From Candidatus Poseidoniales archaeon (GTDB lineage: Archaea > Thermoplasmatota > Poseidoniia > Poseidoniales > Thalassarchaeaceae), in contig JAPOFX010000006.1 in the NCBI GenBank assembly GCA_028283505.1, positions 1 to 64,000 of the forward strand: a stretch of DNA of 64,000 bases, in the 5' to 3' direction. This document shows positions 10,036-18,418 of this stretch, in pieces. The notes beneath the pieces were generated by a model that did no database searches, had not been told where the DNA came from, and worked only from the letters and a program-made list of their open reading frames with translations. How positions within the stretch are numbered: the stretch's first letter is position 1; the number at the start of each line of letters is the position of its first letter. Both the position numbers and the translations under genes were made by a program.

Positions 10036-10440
10036 ATGGAAGATGACACTTCGTTCCCTCCCACCTTTCCGGGTTTTGGACATATGGTCGGTCTTAGGCC
10101 GGTATCAATTGGCAATGGGGAATGTACAGTTGAAGTTACGGTTTTACGAACACATCTGAATGCAGGCGGTGTTGCACATGGTGGCCTACATGCTACCCTG
10201 CTTGATACTGCCTTAGGAGGAGCTCTATTGTCACTGGTAACCCCCAAGGAATGGTGCGCAACTGCAGAGATCGTTGTTTCATACATAAGGCCATCAAAGG
10301 AGGGAACGACTTTAACTGCCAAAGGAAGAGTGGTCAAGAGAGGTAAGAACATCGCACATATGGAAGGGGAAATCACCGATTCAAACGGACTCCTTATCGC
10401 CACTGCAAAGGGCACATGGGCAATCTGGAAAGTGGATTGA
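10036..10440 (+). CDS. PaaI-type hotdog thioesterase
   Basis: This 134-residue single hotdog domain should hydrolyse acyl- or aryl-CoA thioesters in the cytoplasm. The hotdog helix motif GGVAHGGLHATLLDTALGGA contains the HGG and the Asp expected for PaaI/YbgC-like enzymes. Length is typical. The gene starts 47 bases after the ABC exporter on the same strand. Substrate is not predictable; phenylacetate genes are not present nearby. Confidence 0.85.
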   Translation: MEDDTSFPPTFPGFGHMVGLRPVSIGNGECTVEVTVLRTHLNAGGVAHGGLHATLLDTALGGALLSLVTPKEWCATAEIVVSYIRPSKEGTTLTAKGRVVKRGKNIAHMEGEITDSNGLLIATAKGTWAIWKVD

Positions 10441-10501
10441 AAGTAAGAAATAATCAGTCTGCCGGGAACACCTTGATGAGCCACTGCCCCCTCCTAATGG
10501 C

Positions 10502-10849
10502 ATGGCAAGAGTCGACTCGCTTCTTTGGTTCATGCTCGGAGTGGCACAGCTCCTCATCGGATCCCAGGTAGGATCCTCCGGCATATTTCTTGAGTTATTG
10601 AGTATCTTGCTTAACGTCTCAGGGGGCAGTTCATTGATGCTGGGACTTTATTTCCTCATGTTCCTAGCTAGGCATGAAAAGGAATTTTCCGAGGCATATT
10701 CGAAGATGGAGAAGACCGAATTTGTTAGGGACGGGACAGGCAGAATAATTGATGTGGCAGACAAAACTCCAAGGGCGGTAAGGGCGATATGGTACTCAAT
10801 CCCCGCTTTTATGACATTTCTAGGTCTTTTAGCATGGCTCATAGCATAG
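10502..10849 (+). CDS. Small membrane protein, unknown
   Basis: This 115-residue protein has about three hydrophobic segments: near 6-24, 30-55 and at the C-terminus (YSIPAFMTFLGLLAWLIA). A charged loop between the second and third (RHEKEFSEAYSKMEKTEF) probably faces the cytoplasm. No family was recognised. It is followed 9 bases later by another small membrane protein, so the two may be co-expressed and interact. Confidence 0.6.
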   Translation: MARVDSLLWFMLGVAQLLIGSQVGSSGIFLELLSILLNVSGGSSLMLGLYFLMFLARHEKEFSEAYSKMEKTEFVRDGTGRIIDVADKTPRAVRAIWYSIPAFMTFLGLLAWLIA

Positions 10850-10858
10850 GCTGAGATT

Positions 10859-11128
10859 ATGACTGACAAGAATTCGGGTTTCGATGATCTGATTGACAGA
10901 ATGATCGAAAATCCTGCTTATGACCAGATGGGGGGGTATCAGATTTTCCTCAGAAGATTCGCAATACCTGTGATTATGATTCTAATAGCCCTTTTCATTT
11001 ACACTTCATTGGATGAGTATGTTAACAGTAGCTGGAACCTAGTTATTACGTCAATAATCACTGGCTCTTCACTAGGGCCTATCCTAGCTGCAGAAAGGTA
11101 CCTTGCAATGAGAAACAGCAAGAAGTGA
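10859..11128 (+). CDS. Small membrane protein, unknown
   Basis: This 89-residue protein has an acidic N-terminus (about 30 residues), then two hydrophobic helices, near 36-56 and 62-80. No family was recognised. Its spacing of 9 bases after the preceding small membrane protein, in the same direction, suggests a two-gene unit. Confidence 0.58.
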   Translation: MTDKNSGFDDLIDRMIENPAYDQMGGYQIFLRRFAIPVIMILIALFIYTSLDEYVNSSWNLVITSIITGSSLGPILAAERYLAMRNSKK

Positions 11129-11174
11129 ATAAATCCACCGAGAAGAATAAGACCCAGTTATTTCTGGTAGATTC

Positions 11175-11309
11175 GTGGATCATGATCACTGCAAGACAAT
11201 GACCTGTGTCTGTGGGTATGTGGGGGACGCTGTTCCCAGGAGACAGCACATGGAATGTCCTAATTGCCTCAGGGTGGTCGAGGCATGTTGTGAAGGGGTC
11301 CCTTATTAG
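11175..11309 (+). CDS. Cys-rich micro-protein, probable zinc-binding
   Basis: This 44-codon frame encodes a His/Cys pattern typical of a small zinc ribbon: DHDHC, then CVCGY, then CPNC and ACC near the end. The likely start is the GTG at 11175; an internal ATG (11199) would lose the first His/Cys cluster. The frame is bounded upstream by a stop at 11148. It occupies the otherwise empty 236-base gap between two membrane-protein genes. Cys density this high is unlikely in non-coding sequence, but no homologue was recalled, so the call is tentative. Confidence 0.45.
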   Translation: MDHDHCKTMTCVCGYVGDAVPRRQHMECPNCLRVVEACCEGVPY

Positions 11310-11364
11310 TGAATGGAGTGAAATTAGCCGAATGTGTCAAATGCCGTAGCCCCTAGGGAGTACT

Positions 11365-11964
11365 ATGGTGGATATCAATGATTTCAACCTCTTCGACCTT
11401 GTCGGGCTTGGTGATGCAACTGGTTTAGAGTGGATTTTTGGAATTTCCGCCTTGTTAGGTGGCATCCTCTTCTTACTCTGGTTTATACTGATGCTGGTCG
11501 GGGGAGTTGCTGAAGGGGTGTTCGAAGGGCTATTCGGAATAGAAATAGATGTCATGAGCTCAGACGCCTCATTCAAGGCACTGACATTTCAAGGAGTGAT
11601 GGCCTTCATGATGTTCTTCGGGTTGGCGGGCCTATGGGTCCTGAAATCAGATGGAACCGATCCAGTGGCTGTCGCCGCAGGCGGAATTGCAGGCACAGCA
11701 TCCATGTATGGCACAGCCAAACTGTTTGAGTTGTTTATCGCTATGCAATCCTCGGGAAACGTGGAGATAGGAGATACAGTAGGTTCTAAGGGGCAAGTTT
11801 ACCTTGTAATCCCACACGAGGGAGTAGGGCAAGTTCAGATAGAGACTAACGGCTCATTGAGTACATACAATGCGAGGTCAGAAGATCAACAAGAGATTGG
11901 GACGGGAAGACTCATAGAAGTAGTTGGAACCATGGGCGAAGTCCTACTGGTTAAGAGAATATGA
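11365..11964 (+). CDS. NfeD-like membrane protein (YqiJ/YuaF type)
   Basis: This 199-residue protein has hydrophobic segments near 22-48, 70-92 and possibly 97-118. A soluble C-terminal beta domain follows from about 130 (GDTVGSKGQVYLVIPHEGVG ... TGRLIEVVGTMGEVLLVKRI), resembling the OB fold of NfeD proteins. The flotillin gene directly downstream strongly supports this reading, since NfeD1b/YuaF proteins are encoded with flotillins in bacteria. A GGAG site lies 5 bases before the ATG. It probably acts with flotillin in membrane microdomains. Confidence 0.68.
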   Translation: MVDINDFNLFDLVGLGDATGLEWIFGISALLGGILFLLWFILMLVGGVAEGVFEGLFGIEIDVMSSDASFKALTFQGVMAFMMFFGLAGLWVLKSDGTDPVAVAAGGIAGTASMYGTAKLFELFIAMQSSGNVEIGDTVGSKGQVYLVIPHEGVGQVQIETNGSLSTYNARSEDQQEIGTGRLIEVVGTMGEVLLVKRI

Positions 11965-12049
11965 TTAGCTTTCAGAGCAACGTAAAACCAACAATTCGGG
12001 AAAGACTTCATGACCTGTACCTTCGTCATAGATACAGGAGTGGAACGTA

Positions 12050-13495
12050 ATGGTAATGGCAGCGCTCAGACAATCAGAAGGAGCAGACGGTGGAACGATA
12101 GGTACAATAATGATTTTCGCAATCATTTTAGTGCTTGTCGCAGCAGTGATATTTTTCTCACAGAGATACAAAAGGTGTCCCCCAGACCAGGTAATGGTCA
12201 TCTATGGTAGGACTGCAAAGGCTGCTGATGGGAGGGCCAAACCTTCGAGAGTAGTACACGGCGGAGCGGCTCTGGTTTGGCCACTGATCCAGGACTATGC
12301 GTACATTTCTCTCAAACCTATGCCAATCAATATCGACTTGAAAGGTGCGCTGTCACTACAAAACATCAGGATAAATGTCCCTAGTACATTCACGGTTGGC
12401 GTAAGTAAGGAACCCACAATCATGGCCAACGCTGCTGAGAGACTACTCGGATTCAAAATACCAGAGATAGAGAAACTCGCAGAAGAAATTATTCTAGGTC
12501 AATTGCGTCTCACTGTCGCATCGTTGACAATAGAGCAAATCAACCAAGACCGTGATGCTTTCCTATCCCTAATCACACAGAACGTAGACCAAGAGCTTAG
12601 GAAATTCGGACTCACCCAGCTTAACGTGAACATTGTGGATATCACTGACGAATCCGATTATATCGAGAGCATTGGTAAGAAGGCGGCAGCTACCGCAGTT
12701 GAAAATGCCAGGGTAGATGTAGCCAACGCTGAGAGGGATGGGGCAATCGGTGCCGCCATCGCTAGTAAGGAGAGGGAAATCACAGTTGCAGAAAATATGG
12801 CTGCAGCAGAGAAAGGAAGGAAGGCGGCTGAAGCAGATCAGCGTGTTTACGTGGAACAACAAGAGGCAATGGCAATTTCCGGAGAGAACGCTGCTCAGGC
12901 TGAAATAGCTCGTGCTAATGCGGATCTAGCCGAAGCCGAGGCTTCAGCCAAACAGAGGGCCGATATTGCCAAGGCACAAGCAGAAGCTGAAATTCAGAAG
13001 GCTTTCTACTCCGAGGAGGAGGAGAGGCTAAAGGCCAGTGAGATCGTTCAGGTAACCATTCAAAAGCAACAGATAGAGATAGCCGCAGAAGCTGAGGCTG
13101 AGAGGCAAAGAAGAGTGGCCAGAGGAGAGGCCGATGCAATCCTAGCCAAGTACGAGGCAGAAGCGGAAGGAATACAGAAGGTCTTGGATGCAAAGGCCCA
13201 GGGTTACAGCAACCTAGTTAGTAGTGCCTCAGGCGATCCTAAAGCCGCCGCAACACTACTGATGGTTGAGAAAATAGAGAACATGGTCGCGGCACAAACC
13301 GAGGCCATCAGGAATCTGAAGATTGACAAAATTACTGTTTGGGACAGTGGCAACAATTCTGAGGGCTCTTCTGCCACTAGCAACTTTGTCAGCAGTCTTG
13401 TTCAGAGCCTTCCCCCAATACATGATGTGGCCAAGATGTCAGGTGTCGAATTACCGGACTACCTAGGTTCAATGACAGATGACGACCAGCCTTGA
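12050..13495 (+). CDS. floT: Flotillin-like SPFH protein
   Basis: This 481-residue protein has one N-terminal membrane helix (about 17-37) and then an SPFH/band 7 domain to about residue 200 (CPPDQVMVIYGRT, SLQNIRINVPSTFTVGVS). A long Ala/Glu/Lys-rich coiled coil follows, with repeated AEAEA, EIAR and ADLAEAEA blocks from about 215 to 390. The C-terminal segment ends in PPIHDVAKMSGVELPDYLG. This order is diagnostic of flotillins, which oligomerise on membranes. It follows the NfeD-like gene by 85 bases, and its 3' end overlaps the thiolase frame by 17 bases. Confidence 0.92.
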   Translation: MVMAALRQSEGADGGTIGTIMIFAIILVLVAAVIFFSQRYKRCPPDQVMVIYGRTAKAADGRAKPSRVVHGGAALVWPLIQDYAYISLKPMPINIDLKGALSLQNIRINVPSTFTVGVSKEPTIMANAAERLLGFKIPEIEKLAEEIILGQLRLTVASLTIEQINQDRDAFLSLITQNVDQELRKFGLTQLNVNIVDITDESDYIESIGKKAAATAVENARVDVANAERDGAIGAAIASKEREITVAENMAAAEKGRKAAEADQRVYVEQQEAMAISGENAAQAEIARANADLAEAEASAKQRADIAKAQAEAEIQKAFYSEEEERLKASEIVQVTIQKQQIEIAAEAEAERQRRVARGEADAILAKYEAEAEGIQKVLDAKAQGYSNLVSSASGDPKAAATLLMVEKIENMVAAQTEAIRNLKIDKITVWDSGNNSEGSSATSNFVSSLVQSLPPIHDVAKMSGVELPDYLGSMTDDDQP

Positions 13496-14789
13496 AGAAG
13501 CCGATAATAGTCAGACTCATGAGGAATATCCTACTGCGACATTCATGGAAGATGGCGACGTAGTCATAGTAGGTGGCGCAAGAACTCCCTTTTGCGAGTG
13601 GCTAGGGGGAAAGAGAGGAGACGGCGGTAAAGGCGGAAGGCTATCTTCCATATCCGCTGAAGAGCTCGGATCAATTGCGATTAAGGGAGCATTGGAAAAA
13701 ACTGGTACTGAACCGTCTGAAGTTGATCACGTAGTCATGGGACACGCTCTTCAGACCTCTCCTCAGGCTATTTTTGGTGCTCGTAGGGCAGGACTACTGT
13801 CCGGAATACCCCAACAAGTGCCCATGCTCACTCTCAATAGACTCTGTGGGAGTGGCGCACAATCAGTAGTTTCCGCTGCCCAAATGATTATGCTGGGGGA
13901 AGCCGAGACCGTGATCGCTGGAGGGATGGAAAATCTCAGTCAGGCCCCTCACGTATTGAGGGATATGAGGGATACCTACAAGCTCGGAAGGCCACCTAGG
14001 ATGGGAGATGAAATTCCAAAAGATATGGAAGATTACCTCTTTACAAACCTACGAGATGATGTCTGTGGGTACTTCATGGCTCAGACTAGTGACGAACTCT
14101 GCAAAAGGCTAGGAGTTTCACGCGAGGAGGCAGATAAATTTGCGGCTTTGAGCCATCAGAGGACCGAGGAAAGTATCAGAAATGGAATATGGGATGAGGA
14201 GATAGTTGAGGTAACAACAGATGAAGGGATTCTAGGACCCTCTCACGATGACCATGTCGTATTGGGTACGACCGAAGAATCCCTGTCCGAGCTTAGAACT
14301 CATTTCGGCCCGGAATCATTAGTTACGGCTGGTAATGCGTCAGGGGTCGTAGATGGGGCAGCAGCTCTCGTAATCAAGTCTGGATCTAGAGCAAAGTTAG
14401 ATGGAGATTCTCCTCTTTCGAGAATATTGTCATGGGGGATAGTTGGACTTGATCCAAAAATTATGGCTCACGGACCCGTTCCGAGTAGTCTTCTCGCATT
14501 GCAGAAAGCTGGTTTGGAAATAGAGGAAATTGATCTCTGGGAGATTAACGAAGCCTTCGCTGGACAGTGCGTCGCCTGCATCAAGGATCTCGGAATTAAT
14601 CCCGACAGGGTGAATGTGAATGGGGGTGCAGTAGGTCTCGGACACCCACTCGCCGCTACAGGGACCCGACTCCTTCTAACACTGTCTTTGGAATTGAGGA
14701 GGAGAGGCGGGAAGTATGGAGTTGCTACTGCTTGCATAGGTGGAGGACAGGGAATAGCAGTTGTGATAGAATCATTACAGGTAATCTGA
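13479..14789 (+). CDS. Thiolase (acetyl-CoA C-acyltransferase)
   Basis: This 436-residue thiolase condenses or cleaves acyl-CoA. The nucleophilic Cys lies in NRLCGSGAQSV, and the other catalytic elements are NEAFA, the GGAVGLGHPLAATG His loop and the C-terminal CIGGGQG Cys. The first 22 residues are polar and not part of the fold, so a start at the ATG 13545 (MEDGDVVIVGGART) is possible; the longer frame overlaps the flotillin stop. It looks like a degradative or biosynthetic bacterial-type thiolase, not the archaeal type paired with a DUF35 protein. No such partner follows. Confidence 0.9.
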   Translation: MTTSLEEADNSQTHEEYPTATFMEDGDVVIVGGARTPFCEWLGGKRGDGGKGGRLSSISAEELGSIAIKGALEKTGTEPSEVDHVVMGHALQTSPQAIFGARRAGLLSGIPQQVPMLTLNRLCGSGAQSVVSAAQMIMLGEAETVIAGGMENLSQAPHVLRDMRDTYKLGRPPRMGDEIPKDMEDYLFTNLRDDVCGYFMAQTSDELCKRLGVSREEADKFAALSHQRTEESIRNGIWDEEIVEVTTDEGILGPSHDDHVVLGTTEESLSELRTHFGPESLVTAGNASGVVDGAAALVIKSGSRAKLDGDSPLSRILSWGIVGLDPKIMAHGPVPSSLLALQKAGLEIEEIDLWEINEAFAGQCVACIKDLGINPDRVNVNGGAVGLGHPLAATGTRLLLTLSLELRRRGGKYGVATACIGGGQGIAVVIESLQVI

Positions 14790-14805
14790 CTATGAAGGTG
14801 AGTTT

Positions 14806-15036
14806 ATGAGTTCGACAAAAAGACGCAGTCTGATTAAGACCCTGACTTGGAGGATAATTGCTACGACTGACACCTTCATCCTGACACTACTTTCAGCAAC
14901 CTGGTTCTCTGATATTGAATCATCAGAGGCATTTGCATTGGCGGGAACCGTTGCTGGATTGGAGGTTGTCACGAAGATGATATTGTATTATCTTCACGAG
15001 AGAGGATGGAGCTCACTAGAATGGGGGCAAATTTGA
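14806..15036 (+). CDS. DUF2061 membrane protein
   Basis: This 76-residue protein matches the DUF2061 pattern: RSLIKTLTWRIIATTDTFILT at the N-terminus, a second helix with GLEVVTKMILYY, and the ending HERGWSSLEWG. It has two membrane helices. Members are often found near sulfate or cation genes in bacteria, but no function is established. It starts 16 bases after the thiolase stop and ends facing the convergent TraB gene. Confidence 0.82.
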   Translation: MSSTKRRSLIKTLTWRIIATTDTFILTLLSATWFSDIESSEAFALAGTVAGLEVVTKMILYYLHERGWSSLEWGQI

Positions 15037-15080
15037 CTCACCTAGGTTTGGGAGTCGTTGCAATGGAAGCCAATCTCCTC

Positions 15081-16244
15081 TCATCCTATTAGTATTCCAA
15101 TAATGGCCCCACCTGCTATCCAGGCCCCAGCCATCGAACCAACGTTTCCCATTGCGGTAACCATTAGGACCTTCCCTACCCTATTCTTCCAGAATAATGA
15201 GATATCGTCTAGGGCTAAGAAATCCTTAGTATCTCTGACTGTGGGGCTGTCCAACTTGAACTGGGTATAGCCCGCGAACCAACCTGCTGCTAGCGTCGGG
15301 TTTAGGGAGGTGATCGGTGACGCCAAAGCCCCAACAAGTGCAGAAAGTGGGTGTCCTCTGGCCAGTATGACTCCGATGCCAGCAAGGGCTGCATTGAGGA
15401 TAAGCCAAGTCACCGCCATCTGCCTAATTTGTGCTATTTCCCCATTGAGGGCCATGTATCCTAATGCACCAAACAGAAACAGAGGAATCGAAGCTAGCAG
15501 GATCTTCGGCCATACCCTCTTCGGAGGCTCTAAACTGAGCATTGGAAGCTTCGATTTGACTTCATTATCAGGTAGATTAAGATTCTCAACTATTCCCTCT
15601 AAGTGTCCAGCACCGACCACAGCCAGAACCTTCCCCCTGCCCCTGATCTGTTGAATTCTGGCGGCTAAAAACGTGTCCCTCTCATCAATTAGAACCTCAC
15701 CCGCATTAGGGGCAACTCCTCTAGCCTCCTCCATGAGCTTGCTCATCATGTCGGAATCACCCAATACCTCTTCGATGGAAACTTCTTCTTCTTCATCATC
15801 AAAAAGTAGGGTGTTAACCACCCTCCACTTTTCCATTATGCCCATTTTGCGCCATGCCCTCTTGAGGGTAACCACAACGTCTCTGTCTATCGTTTCATAT
15901 GGGATTTGAGACTCTTCTGCGCCCTCGACAGCAGCCAACAACTCAGCTCCCGGTTTTTCTCCAGTAGACAGCCCCAATTTTCTTTGTTGGACCGCAAGAG
16001 CTGTCTGCAGTAGAATCATGGCAGACTTCCCCTCCTTTATGATTTTCAACAAGTCCTCAGAATCAAGCGTCTCAGGCTCTCTGAGGTTGGAAAGTCTGGA
16101 ATCACACAACTCCACTGCAACTACGTCCGGACTATACTCGAGGATCTGTGCCTTAACCGTCTCAACCGATTTGCTACTGACATGAGCGGTGCCAATGAGC
16201 CTGAGATTCTCATCAAAATCGACAACATTGTATTCATCGGACAA
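15081..16244 (-). CDS. TraB/PrgY-family membrane protein
   Basis: This 387-residue protein has a soluble TraB domain in residues 1-220: RLIGTAHVSSKSVETV, PDVVAVELCDSR, and later VVGAGHLEGI. Four or five hydrophobic helices follow to the C-terminus. TraB/PrgY proteins are proposed proteases or signal-inhibitor proteins with conserved GTAH and E motifs; the archaeal role is unknown. The start is a TTG, one base after the stop of folP, so the two genes are probably translated from one message. The GTAH and GAGH motifs suggest an intact active site. Confidence 0.82.
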   Translation of the reverse strand: MSDEYNVVDFDENLRLIGTAHVSSKSVETVKAQILEYSPDVVAVELCDSRLSNLREPETLDSEDLLKIIKEGKSAMILLQTALAVQQRKLGLSTGEKPGAELLAAVEGAEESQIPYETIDRDVVVTLKRAWRKMGIMEKWRVVNTLLFDDEEEEVSIEEVLGDSDMMSKLMEEARGVAPNAGEVLIDERDTFLAARIQQIRGRGKVLAVVGAGHLEGIVENLNLPDNEVKSKLPMLSLEPPKRVWPKILLASIPLFLFGALGYMALNGEIAQIRQMAVTWLILNAALAGIGVILARGHPLSALVGALASPITSLNPTLAAGWFAGYTQFKLDSPTVRDTKDFLALDDISLFWKNRVGKVLMVTAMGNVGSMAGAWIAGGAIIGILIG

Positions 16245-16245
16245 A

Positions 16246-17082
16246 CTATCGCCTCAGGGATTCGATCGCAGTAAATAGGTCTGCATGTTCAGCTACGTCA
16301 TGCACTCTGATTATATCAACACCGAGCCTTCGTGCTTGAGAAGCGATACCCAGTGTTCCTGCGAGACGTTTATCTGTTGTCTTTCTACCTAGTAGGTCAG
16401 AAAACATGCTTTTTCGACTTACTCCCCACATAAGCCCCATTTCTTCACTAGGAAGTACGTCTCTGCCCGCTTTAAGTAATGAAAGATTATGATCCAAAAG
16501 CTTCCCGAATCCTATTCCCGGGTCACCAATAATTCTGGAATTGTCTACGCCATTATCATTGAGAATAGATGCAGAATTTGCTAGCGCCTCTCTCACTTCA
16601 CGGACTACGTCGTCATAACTTGGATTTTCTTGCATATTTTTCGGACTTCCATTCATGTGCATAATACATATCGGGCAATCATACTCAATTACCACTTCAA
16701 CCATTTTAGGGTCGTCAATTGATGAGACGTCATTGACCATGTTTGCGCCAGATTCCAATGCTTCCAGGGCGACAGAAGGCCTCCTAGTATCGACGGAAAT
16801 CCCAATTTCCGGCAATTCATCCCTTATTGACTCAATCACCGGCACCACCCTCAAGATCTCTTGCTGAGGATCTACCTCGGTAGCGCCAGGTCTTGTCGAC
16901 TCTCCCCCGATATCTATCCATTCAGCACCTTCGTCTGACATCGATATTGCGGATTCCGTAGCAAGCTCAACCGAATTGTACCTGGAATCGCTATGGAACG
17001 AGTCAGGAGTGATATTCAATATCCCCATTATACGAGGATTTCCGTCGTCTCGGCATCTTAGAATAGGTCGCCAGTCGGGCAT
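16246..17082 (-). CDS. folP: Dihydropteroate synthase
   Basis: This 278-residue TIM-barrel enzyme joins p-aminobenzoate (or an analogue) to dihydropterin pyrophosphate in folate synthesis. Motifs: GILNITPDSFHS (pterin and phosphate binding), EWIDIGGESTRPGA, DPGIGFGK and WGVSRKS. Length and motif order match bacterial FolP. The ATG at 17082 lies 55 bases from a divergent gene. Other pterin genes occur at 29819-30151 and 47603-48770, which together suggest a bacterial-like folate route in this archaeon. Confidence 0.92.
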   Translation of the reverse strand: MPDWRPILRCRDDGNPRIMGILNITPDSFHSDSRYNSVELATESAISMSDEGAEWIDIGGESTRPGATEVDPQQEILRVVPVIESIRDELPEIGISVDTRRPSVALEALESGANMVNDVSSIDDPKMVEVVIEYDCPICIMHMNGSPKNMQENPSYDDVVREVREALANSASILNDNGVDNSRIIGDPGIGFGKLLDHNLSLLKAGRDVLPSEEMGLMWGVSRKSMFSDLLGRKTTDKRLAGTLGIASQARRLGVDIIRVHDVAEHADLFTAIESLRR

Positions 17083-17137
17083 GTTAGGTGCGCCATTCTA
17101 CGCATGCTTTATGATGTGACCGAGTCGCATTCCACCG

Positions 17138-17809
17138 ATGGTAATCGGAGAGCAGGGCTCGGATGACTCTCAAAATCAGAATATCGGCACCATTCAGCAA
17201 ACTGAAACTCCGGAAGGTCCGACTAGTGAATCTTTGGAATTGATGGAGTCAATAATACAGAGACTTCAACCTACGGATCGTCACGATATAAGGGAAATGA
17301 TTAGCTTTAGAGGCTTAGTTTCCGGTTCACTCGCATCTATGACAGCAGTCTTCTGGTGGATTTCAGTTGACAAGGGAGGAGATTCACTTGGGGATGCAGA
17401 TATCCCAATATCTCTTATTGGGGGATTTACATTCAAAGAAATAAGCATTATTGTCCCAATCCTGGCTCTTGCAGCGACTTTCATTATGTCAGTCGGAAGG
17501 GAGACTGGGAACGCTATAATGAATAACATAGGCGGAATATTGATTGTCATCATTCTATTCTACATACTCGAGCCACTTGGAAACGCGATTATGGGTCCTG
17601 AAATAGAGATGCAGGTAGCCGTATTCGCTTCGGGTAGGCTAATTGCAATGGCCATCATGCTCGGAATGGCCACTACGTTTTTCTGGGATGCAATTCTACT
17701 TCAGTGGGTCAGGAGCACGATGATGAATCTCGGTGTTGACTTGTTCCCCCCTAGTTCTAATCAAGAGTTAAATCCTGCAGTTGATGACGGACTGCCTCCG
17801 CTGGGGTGA
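17138..17809 (+). CDS. Multi-pass membrane protein, unknown
   Basis: This 223-residue protein has an acidic, Gln-rich N-terminal tail of about 55 residues, then about four hydrophobic helices (near 63-80, 102-118, 128-146 and 160-185) and a polar C-terminus. No family was recognised. It overlaps the open frame of the next gene slightly and is probably co-transcribed with trm56; no functional link is evident. Confidence 0.55.
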   Translation: MVIGEQGSDDSQNQNIGTIQQTETPEGPTSESLELMESIIQRLQPTDRHDIREMISFRGLVSGSLASMTAVFWWISVDKGGDSLGDADIPISLIGGFTFKEISIIVPILALAATFIMSVGRETGNAIMNNIGGILIVIILFYILEPLGNAIMGPEIEMQVAVFASGRLIAMAIMLGMATTFFWDAILLQWVRSTMMNLGVDLFPPSSNQELNPAVDDGLPPLG

Positions 17810-17823
17810 CTCATGGAGGGGAC

Positions 17824-18360
17824 ATGACTCTGGATGTATCTGTCCTTAGACTCGGACACAGGGTTGACAGGGACAAGAGAATGACGTCCCACTTGGGACT
17901 TACCGCAAGGGCGTTCGGTGCAAATAGAGTAATTCTTGCAGGAGATAATGACAAGACCCCTCTGGAGACATGGAGGTCGGTGACATCGAGATTCGGAGGA
18001 GATTTCGAGTGCAAATATGAGTCCAATCCAATGAAATGGTTGAAATCGTTCTCAAAGTCCGGCGGTAAAATTGTACATTTGACAATGTATGGTACGCCCT
18101 GGAATGAGTCTCTTGGAGAAATCCCGATGGAGGGAAAAGTCGTGATTGTGGTAGGGGGTACCAAAGTTCCAGGAGAGTTATTTGGCATTGCTGATCACAA
18201 TGTAGCAATTGGAAACCAGCCACACTCTGAGGTTGCAGCTCTGGCTGTTTTCCTTGACACTTACTTGGGACCAGTAGGAGAAGAACGTTTCGAGGGAGGG
18301 GAAGTTACCGTGATGCCAAGCGAGGACGGGAAAATCCTGATTACAAAAGACGATCCTTAG
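17824..18360 (+). CDS. trm56: tRNA (cytidine(56)-2'-O)-methyltransferase
   Basis: This 178-residue SPOUT-class enzyme methylates the ribose of C56 in the T-loop of archaeal tRNAs. It shows the family N-terminus VLRLGHRVDRDKRMTSHLGL, the ARAFGA/ILAG strand and the knotted cofactor region (VVVGGTKVPGELF, then NVAIGNQPHSEVAALAVFLD). The ATG at 17824 is preceded by GGAGGGG (17815-17821), which decides it over the in-frame ATG at 17806. This protein is essentially archaea-specific and supports the taxonomic call. Confidence 0.92.
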   Translation: MTLDVSVLRLGHRVDRDKRMTSHLGLTARAFGANRVILAGDNDKTPLETWRSVTSRFGGDFECKYESNPMKWLKSFSKSGGKIVHLTMYGTPWNESLGEIPMEGKVVIVVGGTKVPGELFGIADHNVAIGNQPHSEVAALAVFLDTYLGPVGEERFEGGEVTVMPSEDGKILITKDDP

Positions 18361-18418
18361 GCTCCGAACTTACTTTTCCTTGTCAATGATTAAGTGACGT
18401 ACTTGAGCAGCTTTACTG

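Noticed and set aside
9511..10083. A 190-codon minus-strand frame inside the ABC exporter
   Set aside because: It lies opposite well-conserved Walker B and signature motifs; the translation shows no domain.
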